Assembly: GCF_050948215.1 (NCBI RefSeq)
Contig: NC_135155.1
Coordinates: forward strand, 18,193,001 to 18,257,000
Direction: 5' to 3'
Length of the DNA: 64,000 bases
From: Halictus rubicundus
Taxonomy: Eukaryota > Arthropoda > Insecta > Hymenoptera > Halictidae
Under the pieces are notes generated by a model. It was not told the DNA's origin and did no database searches. It worked only from the letters and a program-made list of their open reading frames with translations. Numbering within the stretch: the first letter of the stretch is position 1; each line of letters begins with the position of its first letter. Below, piece by piece: positions 1-12,074 of the stretch. Position numbers and translations under genes: made by a program.

Positions 1-214
1 GTCCTGCAGCACGGTATTCGGTCGAAGGCGCTCGATGATTTTTCGATCGGTGTCGCTTACTTCCCACGATTCCTCGGTTCTTTCGCAACATCCTTATTCC
101 CAGCTCGAAAACCGGAAAGGACGGGAAGAAGCCAAATAAGTGCAGGACTTATTTCTCGAGGAAAGAGAAGGCGGAGAAGCTACTCGAGTGGCGAGAATGC
201 ACGTAATATTAAGG
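1..214. other. unassigned sequence
   Basis: I see no gene, repeat family or RNA here. It abuts a dispersed repeat (family E) starting at about 215. Confidence 0.5.
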
Positions 215-720
215 GCCCGGGATAGTCACGTGACTTTTTAATTAACAATTTCCAATCACAGCATTCAGACACAGACTCGAGATCCGACGGGTCCTAAGTC
301 TGTGACTAAACTTGTCACATTTTTTCCTCTGTATTATCGACATTATGAATTCTGAAACGTGCTTCAAGTTTTCGGCTTTGTTTCGCAGAGAATCAAGACA
401 AAATATAGCTGAATTTGTAGCTGGAGATATTTTCTAGCGCTGCTCTCGATTTCATCCAGAAAATTCATCCAATGGCAGAAAAATGCTCGGATTCCACGGC
501 ATGCGCGTCGTCAATCTTTGGCCTACCTCTAACGCTTATGTTACCAAATATATGCATAATCTCGGCAGCTCCTGACCGGGGCGCACTAGATTGAACCTTC
601 CTCTTTCGAACGAGCCCTTTACCAGCGGCAAAATATTTTTATATAGGGACGAAAACTTGAGACACGTGAAACCATTTTTTGTCGGTAATGTAGTCACTCT
701 ACCTTATCGCGAATCTACGA
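215..720 (-). repeat. dispersed repeat family E, full-length-looking copy
   Basis: In reverse orientation this matches 30208-30758 over roughly 500 bp. One end carries the palindrome GTCACGTGAC followed by TATCCCGG, and the other carries GATAAGGTAGAGTGACTA. The same outer end forms the 233-bp tandem units at 18.5 kb. No coding frame is shared between copies. It is probably a non-autonomous mobile element or a dispersed satellite; the class was not recognised. It lies directly against a family B element at 721. Confidence 0.75.
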
Positions 721-931
721 AGACCTAGATTACGGGACCCGTCAAAATGACGGATTCTAATATTTTTAATTCGCGAATATTGAGATTGCAAACATGGTTC
801 CATGAGGAATTATTTAACAAATAGATAGGTGTATATTATTTAAAAAATGGCTACAGATTTTGATAGATGTATTCATTTTTATAAGGAAACGTAAAATAGT
901 CGTTTTTAGTGCTCCGTAAACCCAGTGTTAA
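721..931 (-). mobile_element. TTAA MITE, family B
   Basis: Reverse-orientation copy of the approximately 225-bp B family. The right end reads into TTAA at 928-931 after CCGTAAACCCAGTG. The left end starts near ACCTAGATTACGGGACC and has lost its TTAA. The subterminal palindrome CCCGTCAAAATGACGG is present. No coding capacity. It sits at the edge of repeat E. Confidence 0.8.
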
Positions 932-1667
932 TAATGTTCGTCAAGAGGAGACATCTTTTGTCTGAGGAATGGTGTCCCGTAAAGGGTTAGCTCTGGCTGT
1001 TGTCAGAAGCGTGACTCACTCGAAATCACTTGCGGCAGTGAGCCGAGCCGGGGCTAGTCTCAGCAGGGTCCGACGCCTCCTCCGTTGCTTACCGTTAGCT
1101 TTTAGTGCCGATGACGAAGACGTCGACGTATATTCGCGAGCGCGCACGTGAGAAAATACACTCTTTCCTGCCGTACCCGGTAACGAGTCGCGATCGTTGC
1201 GAGTTTTCGTTGCGAATGATCGCGGACCGGCGCGCGCGCACGTGCGGCTCGTTTCTGTTCGGTACGCACGGCTAATTTGTACGCGTTCTAATTAAACTGA
1301 TTAGCCGTAGTCGTCGCGGATGGATCAATCGGTCGTCCCGACAATCGGGGAAAGCGAGCCCGGAGGGGAAACGAGAGCCAGAACCTCGTTCAGCTGATTC
1401 AATTTTGCGATTGACGCGAAAGTGAAATTCGTCTGCTCGTTAATTCCGTGTAGGAAAGCCGCTTTATCCGAACCACTTTTGTGTACAGTGTTGCTTAAAC
1501 ATATCCCGTGCACGGATCCTCTCGATTGTTATCTGTTGCTCTTCGGACTCCGTTGATTCTTCCTATAACTTCTTCGAAAATGATCGCGTAGACCCTCGTC
1601 GGATTTTTTCTTTTTTGTCATTTCTGTTAGGAATGTATTGAATACTTTTACGATTCATTCCTGCTTT
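932..1667. other. CpG-rich unassigned stretch
   Basis: The part from about 960 to 1330 is rich in CG dinucleotides and short arginine-rich frames, none with recognisable domains. It could contain a promoter or untranslated exon, but no motif settles this. Confidence 0.3.
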
Positions 1668-1893
1668 TTAACGCTAGGTTTACGGAGCACAAAACGTGAC
1701 TATTTTGCATTACTTTATAAAAATACCAAGAACGTGCTACCTAGATTTTTAGCAATATTTTTTAAATAATCTATACCCAAAGAAATAAATTTGCTAAATT
1801 ATTTCTCATGTATGCAACCTTGGAATCTTAATAATTTTAAATTAAAAATACTAGAACCCGTCATTTTGACGGGTCCCGTAAACCTAGTGTTAA
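1668..1893 (+). mobile_element. TTAA MITE, family B
   Basis: Starts at TTAA (1668-1671) and ends at TTAA (1890-1893), with terminal inverted repeats ACRCTAGGTTTACGG. The 3' end carries the hairpin CCCGTCATTTTGACGGG, 21-37 nt in from the TTAA. No coding frame. Four other copies occur in the window. The TTAA target suggests mobilisation by a piggyBac-type transposase (inference). Confidence 0.88.
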
Positions 1894-1905
1894 ATGAAAT
1901 TGTTT

Positions 1906-2151
1906 TTAACCCTTAGCACTCGAATGCCGACTATAAGGCGGCACTAAAAATTGCTATATCATTCAAAATAATTTTTTACATTATTGAATTTGTTTGTATT
2001 TAATAAATTACTAAACATTTCGGTATTGTACGAGTAAATTCCACCATTTTCGCACGTACAACATGAAAAGAAAATATATAGAACGGAGATATTCTAGGTC
2101 GGAAGAAATGTTTCGTTTGGAGTTAGAATAGCTTCGAGTACGAAGGGCTAA
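1906..2151 (+). mobile_element. TTAA MITE, family A
   Basis: Begins TTAACCCTTAGCACTCGA and ends with the inverted form GCTTCGAGTACGAAGGGCTAA; the last TTAA has decayed to CTAA. It is about 246 bp, AT-rich inside and non-coding. Seven other full, deleted or partial copies are in the window. The 5' end holds a GGCG...CGCC-type palindrome 21-37 nt from the TTAA. Confidence 0.87.
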
Positions 2152-2305
2152 CTTTTCAATTTTTATCTCGTTAAATCGCTTACGATCTTACAGAAATGTT
2201 AAGTCTTTCAAGACCGCCGCAAAATAAAAATCAGGCAGTAGAGTTCAGTGCGAAGGGTTAAATGACTGAAAACGATTGTAGCTTCGAGTGCAAACGGTTA
2301 AATGA
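2152..2305 (+). repeat. sequence associated with family A, with extra A ends
   Basis: This matches 6455-6543 in reverse complement, including the shared stretch GTTAAATCGCTT and a GCCTGATTTTT-like block. It contains two further copies of the A right end (near 2243-2260 and 2280-2300). The pair suggests that a composite locus, not just the MITE, was copied. Confidence 0.6.
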
Positions 2306-2947
2306 CCGAAACAAAAGTTAGAAGCAATTATTCGGAATCGGTTATCGATACAAGGTTTAGGGACCGCTAGAAGTTAGCGATATTCTTGTAAAATTCAGTT
2401 CGGGGGCCGGATGCTCGGTAAGAGAATACCACGCGAACGACGCGCCACGATGTGTTGTGTGTTACCGGCTACGAAACCGCAGGTAATCACGGGATCGTTT
2501 CACTTTCGCACGCGGAAGCTGCTAGCAACGGGATCGAGGACACGTGACTATACAAAAGGACAAGGCCCTGCTGGTCGCCTAATATATGGGTCATCCAGTG
2601 ATAGCTGACAATAACTAACAAACCAACAATTGACAATTTTTATTCGCGTGAAGCGAGCAACAAGAGGACTCGCCGATTTAAATCGTATTACACCATAAAA
2701 ACACAAAACTTTTGAACACGTAGACGTACGCATAGTTTCGGCATTTATCAGTGCTTCAATATTCGTGATTAGAATGATCACTTTACAATTCGAGAAAACT
2801 GTGTTTGAATGGAAACCACGCTCGATCATGCTACGAATGCGTAGAATCCGCAGTGTAATCGTTAAAACTATCTCCATTTTCTAAAAGTCAGAATGGAGGA
2901 GAAGCCTTCTTCTTTTGTTGACTAGAAGTTTTCTTCTAAGAGAAATA
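2306..2947. other. unassigned sequence
   Basis: I see no gene or known repeat. The open frames on both strands (65 and 109 codons) have no recognisable domain. Confidence 0.4.
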
Positions 2948-3098
2948 CAGTGAATTCTCGATTTCAACTCGATGTCAACAAAACGGGTCTCGCCAGCGTC
3001 ACGTATCGTCCAGGAGACATGTTTACACTCCTCGGCGTCCGAGGTCTCTCGAGGTCATACTCGCGAGGTATGTCTTGGCGACATATATAGAGAAATCT
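2948..3098 (+). repeat. dispersed repeat family P
   Basis: Opens CAGTGAATTCTCGAT and ends TTGGCGACATATATAGAG, as in the better-preserved copy at 55921-56075. It shares the block ACTCCTCGGCGTCCGAGG. The far terminus is eroded. It is a MITE-like, non-coding element of about 150 bp. Confidence 0.7.
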
Positions 3099-5445
3099 AA
3101 TCTCTACTAATTTTCACTAGTATGTATACGTGTCCTCTACAAATTTGGAGATGATGTAAATACGCGAAGGTCCTCAGTCCAATATTGATTAAACAGTCCG
3201 ATCGGTCTTGGTTTTTGGAAAAAATATTTCCAGAGGTCAATGTACAACTGATGCGAGTTAATTTTTCTTTCTGGACGCCATTTTCCGGTAATGGTAACGG
3301 TAACTTCCGTCCCAGTGGTTCGAAGGTTTACCGCGGTCGTAAACTAGTCGATCATTAATACGGCGGATGCGATTTTCGCGGCGGTTGGTTGGATATTCTT
3401 ATGGATTTATGTTAGCGCTCTCGCGGGGAGGGGGAGGACGAAAGCGGATTTATAATAATTACAACCACGCGAAAAAGATGCGAACGCCCACGCGTGCGTG
3501 GTTGCGTGCGAGCAACGCGAGGGAACCTCCCGCAACACGTGCACCACCGCGAGCCTGATTAATGCGCGTTCGTTATGGTTTCTCCCCTTTTTTATTTCCT
3601 GCCTTTCTCCCTTTTTCACTGGACGGATCTCTCTTCGACTGGCTCTTATCTTTTTTTTCGTTTGGGGCTCGATCTTACGATCCCCGAGACGGCACACAGT
3701 GGGCAATTTGGACATGATCGGATTTTCTTGAATATGTGCGCGTTTAACGAATTTTCTCGAGGTTAAAAAACGTTCGTACCATAATCTCTCTATTTTTACA
3801 ATATTCTACAAAGTTGCAGCTTTCATTTAAAAAAAATTTCATCGCTCTACCTCATTCCTATCGACAGTTCCTTGATTTTGAATCGCGGGGAGGTTGGATC
3901 TCTCGATGAAGAAGGAGACGCCGTAATTAATATCGTGCTTGTATTACGGGCGAATCCGTTTTCTTCGTTTTATAATGCATTACGCGGCGCGTACGCACGC
4001 GGCCGCCTATTATGCAACGTTTCAACCACACACGTATCCACCGGCGAGCCGTGTGAAATTTATATCGCGGCAAAGAATAAAAAAAAAAAGCTGTGTTTGC
4101 GCGAACAATTTTCAGTCGTAATCTCAAAAGAAGAAAAAAAGAAAAGAAATTATGCGAGTTATTTTATACACAGCCGCGCGTCAAAGCTCTCCTCGAAAAG
4201 GCGTAATCGTTTAAAAGTTTCGAAGAATCGATTCGTCGCAGATTTTTATGGTCCGATATTTCAGTACGTTACACGGGGCCGAGTTTTATATTTGAAACTA
4301 CTTCTTCTCTTTTTATGGTTACGATTATATCTGCCGCGTAACTCTTGGTTTGCCGTCGGTTTTACAACTTAATCCGCTCATTCGTGTCAAATTGATACAA
4401 TGCTAAACAAAAATCGGATACGATGGGAACATGAATAATTAGCTTTCTAAATTCCTTCTTTCAGAGTGACAACGTAAGCTAACGCGGGACGAGTTTGACG
4501 AGCGCTAAATGTAGCTGGCAAAAAAAAAACAGTGCCCTATGAAAACGACAACGTGGGATTTATTTAAAACCCGCCACGATTTATATGACACTGGATGCTT
4601 GCATTTTTGTGGACAGAATCATTGTCAAAACGATAGACCAGTCACTTTTAGTGTCGTAATTAGATCCTTGAATGCTGCGTCAAATTGATACAAGAATTTA
4701 TACTGTATACGTAATTGCTGTCGAGGTCACCTACACAGAGAACTCTTTGCTCTGAATCATAGAGCGAAGAGTGAAACAATTTGCAGAATGTTTAGAATGA
4801 AATTTCCCAACAGATTCTAAACCAATCACAGCAGGAAAGTAAACAATTTTGTAGAAGAATGCGAAATTCTATGCTGGAATTCGTACAGTTTAACGGAACA
4901 TGGCGTTGGTTCTACAGAGGGAAGAACACTAGTTGTCTTTCTAAATGAAGGAATTTGTTTCGTAGATGAAGCAGTTAATAACGGGAGTTGTTTCAAAGGG
5001 ACAAGTTCGGTGCGCCCTTCGTGTAGACTTAATTAATTCCAGTTTAAATTCCAGTTGCGGGTCAGAGTTCACTCGATTATGGTCGCTTTGATCACCGCGA
5101 CCACTGCGGAAAACGTTCTCACGAAACTGGTTCTGTATATCTCATACACGAGTCTCCATTTTGGTCCCTTCTCGAGCACGCAGCTCTAGTTAACCTAATT
5201 CACCGCGACGACAGGGTACGTGTATGTACACATATCTGTATTTTTACAGGCTCGCGAGCACATTGTTGCATTCCTGCTTCAATGGTGCGCAACATTTTGC
5301 GAACGTTATCTTTCCTGCGATTGTTGTTTGAATTTCTAAAGAAACATGTCGTTTCTGCATATACACGTGTATTCTACATTGTGAGACATACAGAAAGAAA
5401 AGAAGCAAATGAGTAGTAAAATATTCTAAAAAGTATAATCTCTTT
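3099..5445. other. 2.3 kb without a recognised gene
   Basis: Several overlapping open frames occur at 3367-4372, the longest 166 codons at 3872-4372. They are rich in Lys/Arg and hydrophobic runs encoded by low-complexity DNA, show no domain, and overlap on both strands. I treat them as chance. I see no repeat family here. Confidence 0.4.
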
Positions 5446-5635
5446 TTACAACCCTGTAATAAAATGGCGGCGTTCGTACCTTCCGAGGATCATATTCGTC
5501 ATTGCATGAAATATGGCAAACTGTCCTTGATAATGATGGAGATTATGCAGTAAATTAAGAAATAAAAACCTGAATTCACTACAAAGTTTGTTTTAGATTT
5601 CAAAATAATTGATTACTTATGGGTTCCCCCATAAT
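5446..5635 (+). pseudogene. deleted mariner-family copy (family J)
   Basis: This contains the J-family transposase start (ATG at 5464, reading MAA.VPSEDHIRHC), then jumps directly to the 3' untranslated end shared with 48640-48715. Nearly all of the transposase is deleted. The right end reads ATTGATTACTTATGGG, then CCCCC. It is a non-functional relic. The family is assigned from the 48-kb copy, whose N- and C-terminal segments resemble mariner transposases. Confidence 0.75.
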
Positions 5636-5899
5636 ACCCTATACGGTTTTTTTACGGGCAAGCAAAGTTGCGTTTCGTTCGGAATATGAAACAGAAACTT
5701 GTTTCCTCTGTTAGGATCCGCATTTCCCGGGTCTGATTTGACACATTCAATTAACCGGAAGCAACTGACGCACCTCCAACTGTTACCAAACTTCTCAAAA
5801 AAATAAAAAAGCCGTCCGCTTGACTCGGTTTAGCAAGGCATACCAATTATTCGCCTTAATTCACCGCCAGAAGTTTCTGTCAGGCTGTAATTACGACGG

Positions 5900-5921
5900 C
5901 ACACACACACACACACACACA
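5900..5921 (+). repeat. (CA)n microsatellite
   Basis: About 11 uninterrupted CA dinucleotides. Confidence 0.95.
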
Positions 5922-6044
5922 TACGTAGCTGTTCCGTGAGCACGCGAGTAAGGTATATCCGATGTTTACAGAACTCCGGCAACTCCTGAAAATTGACCTG
6001 CTCGAAAAAACGGAAGATACTTTTGTCGGTAGTCACTCGAGAAG

Positions 6045-6291
6045 TTAACCCTTTGCACTCGGCGCTATTTTCATTCGAATACTAAATTTTTCTTCCGTCT
6101 TAGAATATTTTCATTTGATTCATACGAAACTGATCCGATTTCCACATATAATATGTAACTGTTCAGTCATCTGTTCAATACAAATTTTGCAATGTAGCAA
6201 ATACATTGTATATTTTTTGTAATTTCTTTGAAATAATGCCACAATAATTTCTAGTGGTGCTTCAGAGTCATCATTCGAGTGGAGAGGTTAA
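6045..6291 (-). mobile_element. TTAA MITE, family A
   Basis: Starts TTAACCCTTTGCACTCGG and ends GGAGAGGTTAA, so both TTAA ends survive. It is 247 bp and strongly diverged inside. No coding frame. Confidence 0.8.
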
Positions 6292-6540
6292 TGTATTTAC
6301 GTACTTATTGCGACAAAAATTGTATAAATTCGGGGCATACGTACTACACTTATAGTTTCCATAACTTTTAGTAGATCTTAATGGCAAACCAGTCTCCCTC
6401 TAATGCTCGGTTCTTTCAGCACTAATCCACCTAACGGGTTTATCACGAATTCAAAATGGATCCACTGCCTGATTTTTTAAGACTGTAGCTTAATCAATTC
6501 TGTAAGATCGAAGCGATTTAACGAAATCAAAATCGAAAAG

Positions 6541-6850
6541 TTAACCCTTTGCACTCGAAACTATCTTAACTCCAACACGAAACATTTTTTCCAACCCAGA
6601 ATATTTCTCTTATATATATATATTTTTTTTTCTCATGTTGTACATGAAAAGTTAACCCTTTGCACTCGAAGCTATTTTAACTCCAAAACGTAACATTTTT
6701 TCCAACCCAGAATATTTCTTTTATATATATTTTTGTCTTCATGTTGTACATACGAAAATTTTATGAAATACAAGCAAATTTAATAATGCGAAAAATATTT
6801 TGAATAATGACACAGCAATTTTTAGTCGCCATTCGAGTGCTAGGGGTTAA
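6541..6850 (-). mobile_element. family A copy with duplicated head
   Basis: A complete A element runs from TTAA at 6652 to TTAA at 6847-6850. It is preceded by a second copy of its first 111 bp (6541-6651), also starting TTAACCCTTTGCACTCGA. The head-to-tail partial copy shows either a second insertion into the same end or a replication slip. The flank at 6455-6540 matches 2152-2245 in reverse. Confidence 0.82.
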
Positions 6851-7420
6851 GGTGCATAATGCTCTGTTGAGAGCCGCGACACGCAAACTACAATATTATA
6901 GGTTTAATTAAGAGAAAAAGTTAAATTTTGTAGTTTCAAAAAAAAAAAAAGAAAAACTCACAAAATCCCCGATTTAATTACTGAAACAAATAGTTGCGTT
7001 TCCTGATCGGGGTTCGTCCAGAACGGTACCATTCCGTGTTGCCATTGAGCGGTTGTGCGTGATGGTCCGCCTTCGCCCCTTCGTCACGGACAGCACGGAA
7101 ATATTTGACTTCTGCCCTCGGAGGCGTACACACAGGTTTGGATCTTTCCCTCGAACGGGGCTCCTCGATATGTGCTCACCGTGCGGGCTCCTTTAAACGC
7201 GTAACATACGAGCGAACAAATACCTACAGGAACCACGGGTGTACGGGGCGTTTCATAACTCGTGATCCCTGTCTCGGTAATAAATAGGGTTGAACGTACA
7301 TACGGTACGGTTGCTCTTATTCATTCGCGAGGAAAACTTTCTTTCGCGTGACCAACAAGGTTACATCTGTTTACGCGGTTTACGCGGTCTCATATTTTCT
7401 GATATTTTGTCTTGTCGACA
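6851..7420. other. unassigned sequence
   Basis: A poly-A tract lies near 6939. Otherwise I recognise no gene or repeat. Confidence 0.4.
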
Positions 7421-7835
7421 TACAGGGTGGGGCAATAGCTATATGTCCAGTTTGAATATTGCCGTTATTTGTAATAATATGAAAAAATGTTATATAGAAA
7501 ACTTACACGGTATACAGGGGGACATATTGCGAGACAAACATTTTCTGCGTGAGTGGAGGCATAGAGGAGATTTCAAGGTCAACTCTATTTTTTTAAATGG
7601 AATGCTATGTTTTTTTTTTATCACGATGTGATAGCCAGTGTTGAGACGAATTCAGCGAGTTATCATTGAAGGTCATGCAAGGTCAAATATGGTAGTAAAA
7701 TAAACTTTATTCCATTACGGGAGATGCTCGAATTGGTGACCGTTTCCGTCAATGGAAAGTTGCAATCTTCGTATCCCTGCATCACGTGCATGTCTTATCG
7801 TTTCAAACTGGACATAGTTATTGCCCCACCCTGTA
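7421..7835. mobile_element. TA-flanked non-autonomous DNA transposon
   Basis: Inverted termini of about 34 bp start TACAGGGTGGGGCAATA at both ends, with one small indel between arms, and enclose about 345 bp. TA occurs at both outer edges, as expected for Tc1/mariner-type insertion. The interior has no transposase. A related interior block (AAGGTCAACT..T, then TTTTTTT.AAATGG) occurs near 12240-12290. Overlapping frames at 7290-7631 and 7724-8455 run through the ends and are chance. Confidence 0.85.
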
Positions 7836-8979
7836 TATCGAGAAAACATTGCGATCAGGGGTCTGACGTTAGGAGACGTCCTTTATTAGGCTACCCTACG
7901 ACACAGTGTCGAAGAGTGACACTAGGTGATTGGAGTTCCAACAGCATTGGAGGAACCTGTATACATAGAAGAAGGACCCGGTGGTTCGGATGGTGGTGCT
8001 CCTGGACCTGGAGCTTGCGAGGCGTGCGAGCGCACGCACGCACGCAGGAGGCAGACACGGGCAGGCACAGAGGAACAGGGCAGGTAAAGGCAGGCAAACA
8101 GGCAGCAGGCGGGCGCGCACGTATGTACCTGCGGCTCGCACGTGTTGCATCGGGCTTGACTTATGTGTGCAGCAGCTGCGCGGCTGCAGTGTCATTGACA
8201 TCGCCGCGCACACTAGTTTCCTCTCGACGAGGAGGCGAGCTCGCTCACCGAGAAGAAACCCAGTGGGTCTTGTCCTCCTACCGATCGTACATTACACGCG
8301 AGGACGATTATAGCCTCGACCGGCACGCCAACCGGCCGTGTCTGATGTTCGCTGTTCGCGCGACGAGGATCCTCCGCGCCCCTACCCTAACCGGCCCGGC
8401 CCGGCCCGACCCGACCCGACCCGCGAGACCGAGAGAGACCTGCGTGGCGAATTAAGCCCATTACCGGCCGGTGACAAAAATGAGAAATAAGGCGAGAGGA
8501 GACCGGGCCCTCTGCCTACGATGCATATTCAGAGGGATGCGTTCGGGCCCGACCGCGATAAGATATACACACACATCGGGCCCCGGACTCTTCTGCACGG
8601 CACCTCCTCGGGTTGCACGGTTTCGGTTTCACGCGGACCAGCCTGACCGGCGAAATTTCGTTTTCTGCGGGACGCTTAAATAAAATCGTTTGACAGGCTG
8701 ATTAACAGATTGCCGGTGTTCGTTCTCCTACTAACGAGCGGAAGATACACAGGGTGGCCCGCAAGTACCTTGCCGCCCGTGATTTCTCTTCTCTTCGCGG
8801 TGACCACAGTCGTAACTTGTTTATCCGGAATCATTTCGCCGAACCGGATAGAAGATTTATCTCGGATCTGTGTCAGAAATGAATTTACAATTACACGATT
8901 TATCGACGGTTTTGTAGGGTCTATAAAAGTTTGGAGAGCTGCGAAAGAGTCGTAGAATATTTCCAGTGAAACGTGTAAC
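7836..8979. other. GC-rich block without a recognised gene
   Basis: CpG-rich and CA/GC-repetitive from about 7960 to 8700. Long frames on both strands reflect composition. It could include an untranslated first exon, but no splice or coding signal supports this. Confidence 0.3.
8391..8424 (+). repeat. (GGCCC/GACCC)n pentanucleotide repeat
   Basis: Six to seven tandem pentamers shift from GGCCC to GACCC. Confidence 0.9.
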
Positions 8980-9484
8980 TACACTACCGGCCAAAAGTAA
9001 TTGACCACATATAAAAATCGCATAATTTTCTTAAAATTGAACCAAATGGGTTGAGATTTCTTGACACGTTAAATGACGAAGTTTACCAAGTAACGGGTAA
9101 ACGAAATGTTGGAAAAATTGGTATTGGTCGAAATTGCGAAGAGAAAAGTTGAAGTAAATTTTTTCAACTTTTTTATCTAAGCCTGTAATGAAACTTCAAT
9201 CAATACGTTTTGTAGATCTACGTTAATTGTGTGTATGGTGAAAATTTCATCTAAATCGGCGAACGTTGCTATGAGCAATAAACATTTCAAGATGAGAGCT
9301 TAAGAATGAAAGTCGCAGATATTCGGCATTGTCAAGTGATTTCACCCTTATGTGATCACAGTTAAATGTTTATAACTCATAACGATATTAACCGATTTAG
9401 AAGGTAATCTCAACCCATTTGGTTCAATTTTAAGAAAATTATGCGATTTTTACATGTGGTCAATTACTTTTGGCCGGTAGTGTA
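8980..9484. mobile_element. Tc1-like MITE with long inverted ends
   Basis: Inverted termini of about 79 bp, with about one mismatch, begin TACACTACCGGCCAAAAG and enclose about 345 bp. The outer TA fits a Tc1/mariner target. There is no transposase frame. Interior motifs (reaction to ATAACTC, then GAAAATTTCA) recur in degraded form at about 34640-34930 and 39290-39500. The long arms would let transcripts fold into double-stranded RNA. Confidence 0.9.
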
Positions 9485-10614
9485 TGCTGGTTTTATGCGA
9501 CAAGAATTTATTTCTAGAGACTCGGACAACGCGATTTCTATGAAACTATTGGCCACGCGGAGTTTCGTGTAGCCCCGAGCTCCGAGATTTGTTTATTTGT
9601 TTATTGCACAAAACGATATCAACCGCGGATGTGACACGTAGTCATAGTCACACGAATACAAAAAGCGAATAATTTTCTCGTAGCTGGATACCTCCAGGAT
9701 TACATTAGCTTGAAAGAAATATGAATAATTGGACGAGCTCTAACATCTAGGAACAAAAAATTACCTGTTAGTGTACCGGGTGTTATTCGAATGGAAAAAT
9801 ACAAAAACATCTAAATAAAAGAACTTTATTTTAAACAGTCCTATCTTTCGATCTGAATAGCGACGGTTCTGACATAGTTGAGCGAAGAAGGAATGCCGGC
9901 GGTGAAACTGGGGACAGGAGAGATTAGGCGACGATAATGAGGCGGAAAAATGTACCGACGGGACGAGCGGGTGTAGAAGATTCGACGCGGTCACGAAGAA
10001 AAATGCAGTTCGAATTGAGAAGAATGGCGGAAGAGGAAAGTTTGGGAGAGGGGGAGGTGAAATATAGGGGAAGCTAGACAAAGAATTATGGAAATGGATC
10101 GATGGGGTGAGAGGGACGACGTCAGGAGAGTGAAATTGATGCGGATCAGATTAGATCACGTCGAGTCGAGGATAAAAGAGGTTGTAAAGAAAATAACGAT
10201 TGAGGAGAGACGCGATAAATTATTGTTAATATTGTTACTAACAAGGCCAGTCATTGAGAGAGATTGAAGCGGTAAACGACCGGCGGCTGGCTCCTCTCCG
10301 CCCGGGAACGACAATCTCGCGCCGGAAATTATGGTAAACTTTGAGAGCGTAATTTTCGGCAGACGAAAATTGGACCCCCGTAAGTGATAAAGGGGAGCGA
10401 GCACGTGTGTGCTCGGCAATGTACTTACCCTCCTTTGCACGTGCTCGTTCGGCTGCACAACTTTTCGTGTATAAAGTAATCGGCCGAGCGATGTTTTTCT
10501 GTGAGCAACATTTTTCCCAGAATTCCGTACACAAAGCCTCTCCTCGCGGACGTTGAACCCTTCGATCGCCGATTCTGAAAGCGAATTGCATCAACTATTA
10601 TCTAAATATGGAAT
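9485..10614. other. unassigned, purine-rich in part
   Basis: The + strand is G/A-rich from about 9880 to 10080. Open frames on the minus strand here are proline/serine/phenylalanine-rich through composition. No gene recognised. Confidence 0.4.
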
Positions 10615-10819
10615 TTAACCCTTTGCACTCGAAGGTATTTTAACTCGAAAACGAAACATTTCTTCTGAGTTAGAATGTTTCCCTTGTATATATTTGTTTT
10701 GTGTTATACATATGGAAATGGTGCATTTTACTCGTACAATACTGAAGTGTTTATGTGATTTATTACATACAAACAAATTTACTAGTGTACAAAATATTTT
10801 GAATAATGATACAGCAATT
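10615..10819 (-). mobile_element. TTAA MITE, family A, truncated
   Basis: Begins TTAACCCTTTGCACTCGA and follows the A interior up to GAATAATGATACAGCAATT, where it stops before the far terminus. Confidence 0.8.
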
Positions 10820-12069
10820 AAGTGTTTTGCAACTTGTTAATGTGAATTTACATTGAAAATTTAGAAAGTACGATTTGTAGATCTGTATGAATTATACATA
10901 TTCTGAGATGATTAGTGGGAGTCAACTGTATACCAACCACAACAAAATACAATTTTATTTCGGTTCAAGGGAAACTAATACCATACACATTAATTAGACT
11001 CTGTTCAGAATCTTGACTCGATATTGTAGGGCAAGGGGTTGAGTTAATAGCAAATCCAAAATATTGCTGCATTGATGCGTTTGCGACAAAAACGTGTACT
11101 ACAAAACTATGAAGAAATTCATTTTCGACTCGGTAAAATGATCAAAAGACGAAGCACATTGTCCTTCAACTCGCATCTCCTACAATCGACGTAGAAAATT
11201 TTCATTGTGCATGAAATCGCGAGTCTACACATTCGTAAAAAAGCTCAAGATTTAAATTGATCTGTCCCAAACTAATTGGTACAAGGGTGGAACGGAAAAA
11301 GTTCAATTATATTCGACAAAATCCAACAGAAGCTCGAACTAAAATCAAAATTTCGCGTCTCTGCAGTTTGCACGAACGCACAGAATTGGGGATCAATGTT
11401 AACAGAGAAAATTGGGGGTAACGATGTAAAAATCGGTAGGGCGAGACGATCCCAGTTAGGAATCGCGTGCGGACAGGGGGAGGGGGTGTGTGATCGATAA
11501 CGGGGTTGGTGCTGGAACGTGTCTCGATCGTTCCGCTTGATAATCGTTTTTCCGGTTCGGGGCGTCCCGCGGCCTCTAAATTTAAATGCTGATTAACGCC
11601 TCTTATGGAATGAATCATGCCCGGGAGTGAGACGTATACGGGCGTAGTAAATAACGAAGCTGATGGAACGGATGTTTTTCCAGAAAGGCGCAGCTCGGCG
11701 CAGCGCGTGCGCGGCCCGATTTTATAAGAATTCCGCGCGGCTCGATCCGCGTGCCCGCACAGAACCGTGGGTTTCAGGATTTACAGACGGTCATTTTTCA
11801 ACCCGTTCCACAGTCCGATTCATTAGACCATACCTTTTTAAGCTTGTGAAGCACATTGCGAATTTCAAGTGTACAAATTCTGTTGAAACGTTCCGATTTT
11901 AATTGTGCATTATGGATGCTGTTTGTGGAGGTAAGTTGCATAGTTTCTAGTGCCAAATGTTTATTGTTAACTGATAACTATGTGTGCAAAGAGAGAGTCA
12001 AAGTGAAGGCATCAATTTTTACGATTTAGAGTAACAGTTGCAAGTCTCACACGGTCTATCGCTAAAACT
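10820..12069. other. unassigned sequence
   Basis: No gene, repeat family or RNA recognised. Confidence 0.4.
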
Positions 12070-12074
12070 TGTTG

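Noticed and set aside
3872..4372. 166-codon open frame
   Set aside because: Lys/Arg-rich low-complexity translation, open on the opposite strand too, no domain or splice context.
7724..8455. 243-codon open frame
   Set aside because: Runs out of a transposon terminus into a CpG/GC-repeat block; Arg/Thr/Ala-rich through composition.
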